64,000 nt of DNA from BAIKAL-G1 sp943369525 (GTDB lineage: Bacteria > Cyanobacteriota > Cyanobacteriia > PCC-6307 > Cyanobiaceae). This document shows positions 56,959 to 64,000 of the stretch, piece after piece. Both the position numbers and the translations under genes were made by a program. The stretch lies in contig CALRNL020000007.1 in NCBI GenBank assembly GCA_943369525.1, forward strand, positions 85,994-149,993, written 5' to 3'. Each line of letters begins with the position of its first letter. The stretch's first letter is position 1. The notes below the pieces were generated by a model. The model was not told the DNA's origin. It made no database searches and worked only from the letters and a program-made list of their open reading frames with translations.

Positions 56959-58032
56959 TCACCCTAGAGCCTGCTGGACCACCGCCAACGCTCGCTTCAC
57001 CAGATCCGGCTCGGGCCCCCTGGTGGCGGCCAGCTCGGCCTGGGCAGCGGGCTGGCTGCTGGGGCCAGGGTCGGGCTGGATGGCGGATAGGTCACCGGGA
57101 TGGGTGGCCCCTGGGCCCTGGGCCAGGTCGGGCCCGGATAGCCACAGGGGCCGGTGCTGGCGCCGGAACCAGGTGCGCTGGCGTTTGGCGAACTGCAGGG
57201 TGCGCTGGCAGGTGAGGGCGATGGCGGCGTCCCCATCCATGTCGCCGGCCAGCAGCCGTTTGGCTTCGCCGTAGCCGATCGTCTCCAGCAGGGGGCAGGC
57301 CTGGCCGTAGCGGCGCAGGAGCCGCTGCGTTTCCGCCACCAATCCGGCTCCGTACAGCTCGGCGCTGCGCTGGCGGATCCGCTGGGCCAGGTCTGCCGGA
57401 TTGAGGCCCAGTTCCAGCAGGCGCCAGGGGGGGCGGCGGAACCCCTGTTGGGCCGACAGGGGCCGGCCGGTGGCATAGATCACCTCCAGGGCCCGTTGGG
57501 TGCGCACCGCGTCGGCCGGGGCGATGCGGCTGGCCGCCAGGGGGTCGGCGCTGGCCAGCAGCGGATGGCACCAGCCCTGGCCCATGGCCGTGAGCTGGGC
57601 CCGCAGCTGGGGTTGGGGCGGCACGGCCGGCGGCTCCAGGCCCTGGGTGATGGCCTTGAGATAGAGGCCACTGCCCCCCACCAGAAAGGCGATGCCGCGG
57701 CGGGCGTGTTCGGCGGCGATGGCAGCTTCGGCCTCGGTGCGGAACTCCTGCAGGTTCATGGGCCGATCCGGCGGCCGCAGGTCCAGCAACCGGTGGCGCA
57801 CCCGCGCCCGCTGGGCGGCACTGGCCTTGGCGGTGCCGATGTCCATGTCTGTGTAGATCTGGCGCGAGTCCACCGACAACACGGCCAGGTCAAAAGCTTC
57901 GGCGATAGCGATGGCCAGGTCGGTTTTGCCGCTGGCGGTGGGCCCCAGGAGCACGATCACCAGGGGGGCATCGCCGCCGGGGCCGGGATCGGGCTCGGCA
58001 GCGCTGGTTTCGGGGCTGAAGACGGAGGCCAT
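56959..58032 (-). CDS. miaA: tRNA dimethylallyltransferase
   Basis: The ATP/prenyl-binding loop GPTASGKTDLAIAIAEAF and SVDSRQIYTDMDIGTAK identify MiaA, which adds an isopentenyl group to A37 of tRNAs reading U-starting codons. ATG 58032 gives about 357 residues; an upstream in-frame ATG at 58119 adds a Pro/Gly-rich piece. The C-terminal 50 residues are low-complexity. It diverges from gyrB with a 154-bp gap and precedes infC. Confidence 0.93.
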   Translation of the reverse strand: MASVFSPETSAAEPDPGPGGDAPLVIVLLGPTASGKTDLAIAIAEAFDLAVLSVDSRQIYTDMDIGTAKASAAQRARVRHRLLDLRPPDRPMNLQEFRTEAEAAIAAEHARRGIAFLVGGSGLYLKAITQGLEPPAVPPQPQLRAQLTAMGQGWCHPLLASADPLAASRIAPADAVRTQRALEVIYATGRPLSAQQGFRRPPWRLLELGLNPADLAQRIRQRSAELYGAGLVAETQRLLRRYGQACPLLETIGYGEAKRLLAGDMDGDAAIALTCQRTLQFAKRQRTWFRRQHRPLWLSGPDLAQGPGATHPGDLSAIQPDPGPSSQPAAQAELAATRGPEPDLVKRALAVVQQALG

Positions 58033-58186
58033 CCCCCCACTTTGCCCGGGGCCGGGACAGGGACCGGGTTGCACCCCTGACACAAAAAGCGCCCCAGAGG
58101 CCTCCAGAAGGCCCTGCATTGCAGCGGTGGTAGATTAAGCCTGATTGGCAGGCCTCCGCTCGCCTTCCGCGCCCCTCCTGCCCCGT

Positions 58187-60145
58187 ATGAGCGACTCCAG
58201 CAAGGTCCAGTCCGCCTACGGCGCCGAGCAGATCCAGGTGCTGGAAGGCCTGGAGCCGGTGCGCAAGCGGCCGGGCATGTACATCGGCACGACCGGCCCC
58301 CGCGGTCTGCACCACCTTGTCTATGAGGTGGTGGACAACTCGGTCGACGAGGCCCTGGCGGGCCATTGCACCGACATCCAGGTGTCCCTCAACGACGACG
58401 GCTCCTGCACCGTCACCGATAACGGCCGCGGCATCCCCACCGATATCCACCCCCGCACGGGCAAGAGCGCCCTGGAAACGGTGCTCACGGTGTTGCATGC
58501 CGGCGGCAAATTCGGCTCCGGTGGTTACAAGGTGTCCGGCGGCCTGCACGGCGTCGGCGTGTCGGTAGTGAACGCCCTGTCGGAGTGGGTGGAGGTCACG
58601 GTCTATCGCCAGAACCAGGTGCACCGCCAACGCTTTGAGCGGGGCAATCCGATCGGCACCCTGATCTCCGAAGCCGAGCCCGGTGATCGCACCGGCACGA
58701 CGATCTGCTTTAAGCCCGATATTGAGATCTTCAGCACCGGCATCGTCTTCGATTACCAGACGCTGTCGGCCCGGTTACGGGAGCTGGCCTATCTCAATGG
58801 CGGTGTGCGCATTGTCTTTCAGGACTCCCGGGAATCGGCCCGCAACGCCCAGGGAGAAATCCACGAAGAGGTGTATCACTATCAGGGCGGCATTCGGGAA
58901 TATGTGGCCTACATGAATCAGGACAAGGATCCCCTCCATCCTGAGATCATCTATGTGAATGCCTTCAAGGAAGGGGTGCAAGTTGAAGCGGCCCTGCAGT
59001 GGTGCGTGGATGCCTATTCCGACAGCATTCTTGGCTTTGCTAATAACATCCGCACGGTGGATGGTGGCACCCACATTGAAGGCCTTAAGACGGTGCTGAC
59101 CCGCACCCTCAACACCTTCGCGAAGAAGCGCGGGAAGCGTAAGGAAGCCGATGGCAACCTCGCCGGTGAGAATATCCGCGAGGGGCTCACGGCCGTGTTG
59201 TCAGTGAAGGTGCCCGAGCCCGAATTTGAGGGTCAAACCAAAACCAAGCTGGGCAATACGGAGGTGCGCGGCATCGTAGACACCCTGGTGGGTGAGGCCC
59301 TGAGCCAGTACCTGGAATTCAATCCGGCCGTGATCGACATGATCTTGGAGAAGGCCATCCAGGCCTTCAATGCGGCCGAGGCGGCCCGGCGGGCCCGGGA
59401 ACTGGTGCGGCGTAAATCCGTGCTGGAAAGTTCTACCCTGCCCGGCAAGTTGGCCGACTGCAGCTCCCGCGATCCAAGTGAATCGGAGATCTACATCGTC
59501 GAAGGCGATTCCGCCGGTGGCTCCGCTAAGCAGGGGCGGGATCGCCGTTTCCAGGCGATCCTGCCCCTGCGGGGCAAGATCCTGAACATCGAGAAAACCG
59601 ACGATGCCAAGATCTACAAAAATACCGAGATCCAGGCCCTGATCACTGCCCTGGGCCTGGGTATCAAGGGTGAAGAGTTTCAGGAGAAAAATCTCCGGTA
59701 TCATCGCATCGTAATCATGACCGATGCCGATGTGGATGGCGCCCACATTCGCACCCTGCTGCTCACCTTCTTTTACCGTTATCAGAAATCTTTGGTGGAA
59801 GGCGGTTACATCTATATTGCTTGTCCGCCCCTCTACAAGGTGGAGCGCGGCAAAAACCATAACTACTGCTACAACGAGGCAGACCTCAAGACTGTGCTTA
59901 GTGGTTTTGGCGAAAAGGCCAATTACACGATTCAGCGTTTTAAGGGCCTGGGCGAAATGATGCCCAAGCAGTTGTGGGAAACCACGATGGATCCCACCAC
60001 CCGCACGATGAAGCGGGTTGAAATTGAAGATGCCCTCGAAGCCGATCGCATTTTCACGATCCTGATGGGCGACAAGGTGGCACCCCGCCGCGAATTCATC
60101 GAAACCCATAGTGCCGAGCTGGATTTCGCCCAGCTCGACATTTGA
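58187..60145 (+). CDS. gyrB: DNA gyrase subunit B
   Basis: The 652-residue GHKL ATPase begins SAYGAEQIQVLEGLEPVRKR, has EVVDNSVDEALAGHC and DNGRGIPTDIHP at the ATP site, and the TOPRIM block EGDSAGGSAKQGRDRRFQ. The C-terminal GLGEMMPKQLWETTMDP binds GyrA. ATG 58187 is the conserved start. Its stop overlaps the next start codon (TGATG), so the SH3-like gene and the two crcB genes probably share its transcript. Confidence 0.97.
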   Translation: MSDSSKVQSAYGAEQIQVLEGLEPVRKRPGMYIGTTGPRGLHHLVYEVVDNSVDEALAGHCTDIQVSLNDDGSCTVTDNGRGIPTDIHPRTGKSALETVLTVLHAGGKFGSGGYKVSGGLHGVGVSVVNALSEWVEVTVYRQNQVHRQRFERGNPIGTLISEAEPGDRTGTTICFKPDIEIFSTGIVFDYQTLSARLRELAYLNGGVRIVFQDSRESARNAQGEIHEEVYHYQGGIREYVAYMNQDKDPLHPEIIYVNAFKEGVQVEAALQWCVDAYSDSILGFANNIRTVDGGTHIEGLKTVLTRTLNTFAKKRGKRKEADGNLAGENIREGLTAVLSVKVPEPEFEGQTKTKLGNTEVRGIVDTLVGEALSQYLEFNPAVIDMILEKAIQAFNAAEAARRARELVRRKSVLESSTLPGKLADCSSRDPSESEIYIVEGDSAGGSAKQGRDRRFQAILPLRGKILNIEKTDDAKIYKNTEIQALITALGLGIKGEEFQEKNLRYHRIVIMTDADVDGAHIRTLLLTFFYRYQKSLVEGGYIYIACPPLYKVERGKNHNYCYNEADLKTVLSGFGEKANYTIQRFKGLGEMMPKQLWETTMDPTTRTMKRVEIEDALEADRIFTILMGDKVAPRREFIETHSAELDFAQLDI

Positions 60146-60492
60146 TGGGGGCCCTGCAGCGTCGCCCGGGCCTGCTACTGGCCTTGCCCTCCTGGCGGTT
60201 GGCAGCCCTGCTGGGTCTGGCCCTGATCGCCCCGGCTGGCCTGCCGGCCGGGGGCGCGGAGCGGCGCCAACCGGAGCTGCGGCGGCGCCAGGCCGGCGAT
60301 CCCCTCCTGGCCACCGGGCCCCTGGCCCTGCGCAGTGCCCCGCGGCAACAGGCGCCTGCCCTGGCGCGCTTGGACGTGGGTGAACCGCTGGAGCTGTTGC
60401 GCAGTTGGTGGTCACCGAGTGGCCGCCGCTGGGTGCACGTGCAAACCGCGGCCCGCCCGGGTGCACCCCGCCGTGGCTGGCTGGCTGGCTGA
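60145..60492 (+). CDS. Secreted SH3-like small protein
   Basis: The 115-residue product has a hydrophobic signal or anchor (LAALLGLALIAPAGLPAGG, about 20-38) and then a bacterial SH3-like segment, with LRSAPRQQAPALARLDVGEP and SGRRWVHVQT. Such domains bind cell-wall or peptide ligands in the periplasm. No catalytic motif is seen. It overlaps the gyrB stop by one base and lies 8 bp before crcB. The link to gyrase is likely only positional. Confidence 0.65.
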   Translation: MGALQRRPGLLLALPSWRLAALLGLALIAPAGLPAGGAERRQPELRRRQAGDPLLATGPLALRSAPRQQAPALARLDVGEPLELLRSWWSPSGRRWVHVQTAARPGAPRRGWLAG

Positions 60493-60500
60493 GCTGGCCC

Positions 60501-60872
60501 ATGGCCCTTGCCGATGGCGTGCTGTTAGCGACTGGCGCCGTGCCGGGCGCCTGGCTGCGCTTTCACCTGGTCAACCAGCTCAAGCCCCTGGTGCCGCGCA
60601 AGCATTGGGCCACGGCCGGGGTCAACCTGGTGGCGTGCCTGGTCCTGGGTCTGCTGGTCTCCCTCGGGGATGGCTGGAAGGAGCTCCATCGCCTCGAATT
60701 GCTTCTGGGCGTGGGCTTCCTCGGCAGTTTCAGCACCTTCTCCACCTTTGTGGTCGAGCTGCTGCAGGCCCTGGGCGAGGGCGAACCGGGGGAGGCCCTT
60801 CGGCTGGCGGTTCTGTCGGTGGGCGGGGGATTGCTGGCCCTCGCGCTGGGCCGCTGGCTGGGGGGCCTCTGA
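60501..60872 (+). CDS. crcB: Fluoride ion channel CrcB/Fluc, first copy
   Basis: About 123 residues with four membrane segments carry GAVPGAWLRFHLVNQL, GVNLVACLVLG and GFLGSFSTFSTFVVE, the pore signature of Fluc channels, which export fluoride. The Gly usually after the conserved Asn-Leu stretch is Ala here. ATG 60501 is the conserved beginning. A second crcB follows after 1 bp; paired genes usually encode oppositely oriented halves of a heterodimer. Confidence 0.9.
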   Translation: MALADGVLLATGAVPGAWLRFHLVNQLKPLVPRKHWATAGVNLVACLVLGLLVSLGDGWKELHRLELLLGVGFLGSFSTFSTFVVELLQALGEGEPGEALRLAVLSVGGGLLALALGRWLGGL

Positions 60873-60873
60873 G

Positions 60874-61416
60874 ATGGCAGGCATGGCGTCCAATCCCAAT
60901 TCGGAACCCGAATCGGCAGCCCCTGGCCATGGCTCCAGAGCGGGTGGCCACCGCCCCCTGGCCCTGGGAGATAACCCTTCAGGGCGGCCAGGCACCAGCC
61001 TGGGCATGGCTGATCGCCGGTTGCGCTTTGAGCGGAAGGCCTTGGCCCTGGTGGCCTGCGGGGCCGTGCCCGGCGCCCTGGTGCGCTGGCAACTGGTGGA
61101 GCGGCTGGGGCCCCAGATTGGTGGCCCCAGCGGCGCCAACCTGCTGGTCAACCTGGTGGGTTGCCTGGTGCTGGGCTTTTTGAGCGGGCCGTTGCCCTAC
61201 CGCACCCCGTTGATGCTGGCCCTGGGGATCGGCTTCTGCGGCTCGCTCACCACCTTCAGCGGCTGGATCTTCGATTTGGCCAGCTTCCAGCAACAGGGCC
61301 AGAGCCTGGGGGCCCTGGCCCTGCTGCTCACCAGCTTGGGGCTGGGGTTGCTGGCGGCCCTGGGCGGTCGGGCCTGCAGCCGCCGCCTGTTTCGGGACCG
61401 CCAGCCCCAGCCCTAG
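60874..61416 (+). CDS. crcB: Fluoride ion channel CrcB/Fluc, second copy
   Basis: The channel core is in the second two-thirds: GAVPGALVRWQLVERLG, NLLVNLVGCLVLGFLSG and GFCGSLTTFSGWIFD, with four membrane segments. The first 45 residues from ATG 60874 are polar, Gly/Ser-rich and not typical of the family; ATG 61006 (MADRRLRFERK) may be the real start. It is the partner of the crcB gene 1 bp upstream, and the two likely form a dual-topology fluoride channel. Confidence 0.88.
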   Translation: MAGMASNPNSEPESAAPGHGSRAGGHRPLALGDNPSGRPGTSLGMADRRLRFERKALALVACGAVPGALVRWQLVERLGPQIGGPSGANLLVNLVGCLVLGFLSGPLPYRTPLMLALGIGFCGSLTTFSGWIFDLASFQQQGQSLGALALLLTSLGLGLLAALGGRACSRRLFRDRQPQP

Positions 61417-61438
61417 CCGGGCTGACTCCCTGGGGCCC

Positions 61439-61918
61439 TCAGGCCGCCAGGGCCGCCTCAATCGCGGCCACCAGGGCGGCATCGCTGGGTTCGACGGCGC
61501 TCTTGTAGCGGGCCAGCACCGTGCCGTCCTTGCCGACCAGGAACTTCTCGAAGTTCCAGGCCACATCACCGGCCGGTTCGGCCTGGGTGAGCAGGTCGTA
61601 GGGAGCGGTCTTGGTGCCGGTGGCGTGCACCTTGGCGTAGAGGGGGAAGGTGGCGCCGTAGGTGGTGGAGCAGAAGGTTTGGATCTCCTCCAGGGTGCCC
61701 GGCTCCTGGGCGCCGAAGTCGTTGCAGGGGAAGCCCAGCACCACCAGGCCCTGGGGCCCGTAGGTCTGTTGCAGTTGCTCCAGGCCGGCGTACTGGCGGG
61801 TGAAGCCACAGCGGCTGGCCACATTCACGATCAACAGCACCTGGTTTGCCAGCTCGCCCAGGCGCTGGGGCGTGCCGCTGGCCGTGGTCACCACCACATC
61901 GGAGACATTGATCGCCAT
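61439..61918 (-). CDS. Glutathione peroxidase family protein
   Basis: The 159-residue enzyme has VNVASRCGFTRQY with a catalytic Cys in place of selenocysteine, FPCNDFGAQEPG with the conserved Gln, and VAWNFEKFLVGKDG with the Trp-Asn pair. It reduces peroxides, probably with thioredoxin and not glutathione, as for other Cys-type members. ATG 61918 is the conserved start. It diverges from mgtE (77-bp gap) and converges on the second crcB. Confidence 0.94.
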   Translation of the reverse strand: MAINVSDVVVTTASGTPQRLGELANQVLLIVNVASRCGFTRQYAGLEQLQQTYGPQGLVVLGFPCNDFGAQEPGTLEEIQTFCSTTYGATFPLYAKVHATGTKTAPYDLLTQAEPAGDVAWNFEKFLVGKDGTVLARYKSAVEPSDAALVAAIEAALAA

Positions 61919-61995
61919 TGGGTCAGGGTATTGGGGAAGGCGGGACCCTAGCGAGGGATCCCCATACACTCTTGGTGCTCCCGCATACGGGCTTG

Positions 61996-63444
61996 ATGAC
62001 GGAGGCAACGGGCGGCATCCCAGACCAGGGCAGCCCCACGCCTGCAGCTGGATCGATGTCCGCCCCGGGTCCGGGGGGGCCGGGGCTGGCCGATCTGGTG
62101 GCCCAGCAGCTCCAGGCCCTGCTCGAGGTGGGCAACTACGACGCCGTCAAGCTGCTGCTCGCCCCCGTGCAGGAGGTGGACACCGCCGAGGCGATCGGGC
62201 TGCTGCCCCGTACCCTCCAGGCCCTGGCCTTCCGGCTGCTGCCGAAGGATGAGGCAATTGCCATCTATGAATACCTCGATGGCACGGTGCAGCAGACCCT
62301 GCTCGATCGGCTGCGCTCCGGCGAAGTGCTCGAACTGGTGGAACAGATGTCCCCCGATGACCGGGTGCGCCTGTTTGATGAGCTGCCGGCCAAGGTGGTG
62401 CGGCGCCTGCTGGCCGAACTGAGCCCGGAGGAACGGCGGGTCACGGCCCAGCTACTGGGCTACGAGGCGGAAACGGCGGGACGGCTGATGACCACCGAAT
62501 TCATCGACCTCAAGGAATTCCATACGGCCGCCCAGGCCCTGGCGATCGTGCGCGGCCGGGCTTCTGATACCGAAACGGTTTATAGCCTCTACGTCACCGA
62601 TGCCTCGCGCCACCTCACCGGCATCCTGTCGCTGCGGGATCTGGTGATGGCAGACCCGGACGACCGCATCGGCGCCGTGATGACCCGGGAGGTGGTGCGG
62701 CTCACCACCGACACCGACCAGGAGGAGGTGGCAAGGGCGATCCAGCGTTATGACTTCCTGGCCCTGCCGGTGGTGGACCGGGAGCAGCGGCTGGTGGGGA
62801 TCGTCACCGTGGATGACGTGATCGACGTGATCCAGCACGAGGCCACCAGGGATCTGTACGCGGCCGGTGCGGTCCAGGCCGGCGATGAAGACGACTATTT
62901 CCAAAGCAGCCTGTTCACCGTGGCCCGGCGGCGGGTGGTGTGGCTGATCGTGCTGCTTATCGCCAACACGGGCACCTCGGCCCTGATCGTGGCCGAGAAG
63001 GATGTCTTGCAACAGATGGTGGTGCTGGCCGCCTTCATCCCGTTGTTGATTGGTGCCGGCGGCATCGTGGGAGCCCAGAGCGCCACGGTGGTGATTCGCG
63101 GCCTCAGCACCCAGCGCCTGCAGGGGCTCGGTGCCGGACCCAGCATCGGCCGCGAAGCCCTGGCCGGCTTTCTCCTGGGCTGCCTGATGCTGGTGGCGGT
63201 GGTGCCCTGGGCCTGGACCCTGGGCGGCAACCCCCAGGTGGCCGCCGCCGCCGGCATCAGCCTGGTGGTGATCACCACCCTGGCGGCGGCGGGCGGGGCC
63301 TCCTTGCCCCTGCTCTGTGAGCGCTTTGGGCTGGACCCGGCCCTGATGTCGACCCCGTCGATCACCACCGCCACCGATGTGGCCGGGGTGTTCATCTACC
63401 TCAGTACGGCCGCCTGGTTGCTGCACCGGTTTCCCCTGACCTAG
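61996..63444 (+). CDS. mgtE: Magnesium transporter MgtE
   Basis: The protein has the MgtE N domain (LLEVGNYDAVKLLLAPV, LPAKVVRRLLAELSPEERR), two CBS domains (about 160-285, including VYSLYVTDASRHLTGILSL), and five membrane segments containing the pore region LIGAGGIVGAQSATVV. It conducts Mg2+ inward and closes when cytoplasmic Mg2+ binds between N and CBS domains. ATG 61996 is preferred to an upstream in-frame start that overlaps the peroxidase gene. Confidence 0.95.
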   Translation: MTEATGGIPDQGSPTPAAGSMSAPGPGGPGLADLVAQQLQALLEVGNYDAVKLLLAPVQEVDTAEAIGLLPRTLQALAFRLLPKDEAIAIYEYLDGTVQQTLLDRLRSGEVLELVEQMSPDDRVRLFDELPAKVVRRLLAELSPEERRVTAQLLGYEAETAGRLMTTEFIDLKEFHTAAQALAIVRGRASDTETVYSLYVTDASRHLTGILSLRDLVMADPDDRIGAVMTREVVRLTTDTDQEEVARAIQRYDFLALPVVDREQRLVGIVTVDDVIDVIQHEATRDLYAAGAVQAGDEDDYFQSSLFTVARRRVVWLIVLLIANTGTSALIVAEKDVLQQMVVLAAFIPLLIGAGGIVGAQSATVVIRGLSTQRLQGLGAGPSIGREALAGFLLGCLMLVAVVPWAWTLGGNPQVAAAAGISLVVITTLAAAGGASLPLLCERFGLDPALMSTPSITTATDVAGVFIYLSTAAWLLHRFPLT

Positions 63445-63614
63445 GCGTGCGGTGGGCTTGGTGCCCCACCGGGGGCTAGGTCCATTCGGCTCTCGCAGGT
63501 TCAGGGGCCTGGGATCGGTTGGTGGGCCTGGGTCGAATCACCGCAAGGACGGCCCCCACGCCTGCCCCCATGGAGGGATTGGACAGGTTTCTGAGAGAGG
63601 CTTTACACTTCTTC

Positions 63615-63633
63615 AGGTTAAGCTTCACATAAG
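63615..63633 (-). promoter_or_regulatory. Candidate Pho-box-like site upstream of sigma factor gene
   Basis: On the minus strand CTTATGTG, three bases and CTTAACCT form two 8-bp units at the 11-bp period of cyanobacterial Pho boxes. The second unit matches the CTTAACC core fully, and the first matches only at CTTA. The site ends 14 bp before the GTG start of the sigma gene, which is close for a PhoB activator site. It may be chance. Confidence 0.3.
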
Positions 63634-63647
63634 TTCAGTTCTCAGCC

Positions 63648-64000
63648 GTGGTCGCCGCCCTTTCCCTGCCAGATCAGGGACTCCAGTTGGTTTCCAGCGC
63701 TTCGCTCCAGTCCCCTGCTACGGCCATTGGCCAGTCCCTGCCTGAATCGGTTGCCGACTCGGTCACCACGGTTCGTGTGCCGTCCCCGGGCCGCTCCATG
63801 CCTCCGGTCGATGGTGACCTGGTGCGCTCCTACCTGCGGGACATCGGCCGAGTGCCGCTGTTGAGCCATGAGCAGGAGATCACCCTGGGCCGGCAGGTGC
63901 AGGAGCTGATGGCGATCGAGGAGCTGGAGCTGGAGCTGACGATGCGCGCTGGGGGCACGAAGCCGGGCGAGGCGGAGCTGGCGGCGGCGGCTGGTTTGAG
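63648..64000 (+). CDS. RNA polymerase sigma-70 family factor, N-terminal fragment
   Basis: The reading frame is open from GTG 63648 to the window edge. It encodes about 50 poorly conserved residues and then DLVRSYLRDIGRVPLLSHEQ and EITLGRQVQELM, the region 1.2 sequence of group 1/2 sigma factors of cyanobacteria. An in-frame TAA lies 18 bp before the GTG, so no earlier start is possible. ATG 63798 is an alternative. It directs RNA polymerase to promoters; which sigma paralogue it is cannot be told from the fragment. Confidence 0.85.
   Translation, partial: MVAALSLPDQGLQLVSSASLQSPATAIGQSLPESVADSVTTVRVPSPGRSMPPVDGDLVRSYLRDIGRVPLLSHEQEITLGRQVQELMAIEELELELTMRAGGTKPGEAELAAAAGL

Noticed and set aside
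58521..60145. Possible intein or insertion in gyrB
   Set aside because: The gyrB protein is continuous with normal spacing between the ATPase and TOPRIM motifs.
60874..61005. Fluoride riboswitch before the second crcB
   Set aside because: The two crcB genes are 1 bp apart and no conserved crcB-riboswitch core could be aligned.

Overview
This window looks like the chromosome of a high-GC picocyanobacterium of the Cyanobium/Synechococcus type. The evidence is psbZ (a photosystem II subunit) beside ribH and mutS, a ycf23-like gene, a four-ACT-domain aspartate kinase, a tig-clpP-clpX-dnaX block, scattered HIP1 palindromes (GCGATCGC) and strongly GC-rich codon use. The genus is inferred from gene order and protein resemblance, not from a marker search.

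Region 1 (1-17.7 kb) is an exopolysaccharide and surface-assembly region. A run of overlapping plus-strand genes (1-6.6 kb) encodes five glycosyltransferases, a multi-spanning polymerase and a hexapeptide acyltransferase. A second unit (6.7-9.9 kb) encodes a WbuB-like glycosyltransferase, an exosortase of the cyanobacterial type and its small partner protein. After a LysR-like regulator and an isolated fucosyltransferase-like gene come a divergent Wzc-like copolymerase/kinase and Wza-like exporter, then an unrecognised protein with a TonB-like layout.

Region 2 (18.1-21.5 kb, minus strand) holds two secreted von Willebrand factor A proteins. Both end in a PGPLP-hydrophobic-RxRKR sorting signal, and an HpsJ-like membrane protein lies between them. 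The exosortase of region 1 is the natural candidate to process them. Together the two regions suggest a module that makes a polysaccharide, exports it and displays VWA proteins at the cell surface.

Region 3 (21.6-45.9 kb) is housekeeping backbone: dnaX, an LRAT/NlpC-like gene, clpX, clpP and tig on the minus strand; a 700-bp pyrimidine-rich gap; then asd, dapA, rnj, tilS, ycf23, uvrB, lysC, a DUF6165 gene, holA, cobH, mutS, psbZ and ribH. Asd, DapA and LysC together cover the entry to lysine/threonine synthesis.

Region 4 (46.0-49.6 kb) is a compact dTDP-L-rhamnose cassette (rfbA, rfbC, rfbD, rfbB) ending next to tRNA-Gly(GCC). It could supply rhamnose to the glycosyltransferases of region 1.

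Region 5 (49.7-64 kb) returns to backbone: a GNAT gene, secA, cysE with an overlapping GntR-type regulator, a dienelactone-hydrolase-like gene, infC, miaA, gyrB, an SH3-like secreted protein, two adjacent crcB fluoride-channel genes, a glutathione peroxidase, mgtE and the start of a sigma-70 family gene cut by the window edge. No insertion sequence, CRISPR array, rRNA or prophage was seen.
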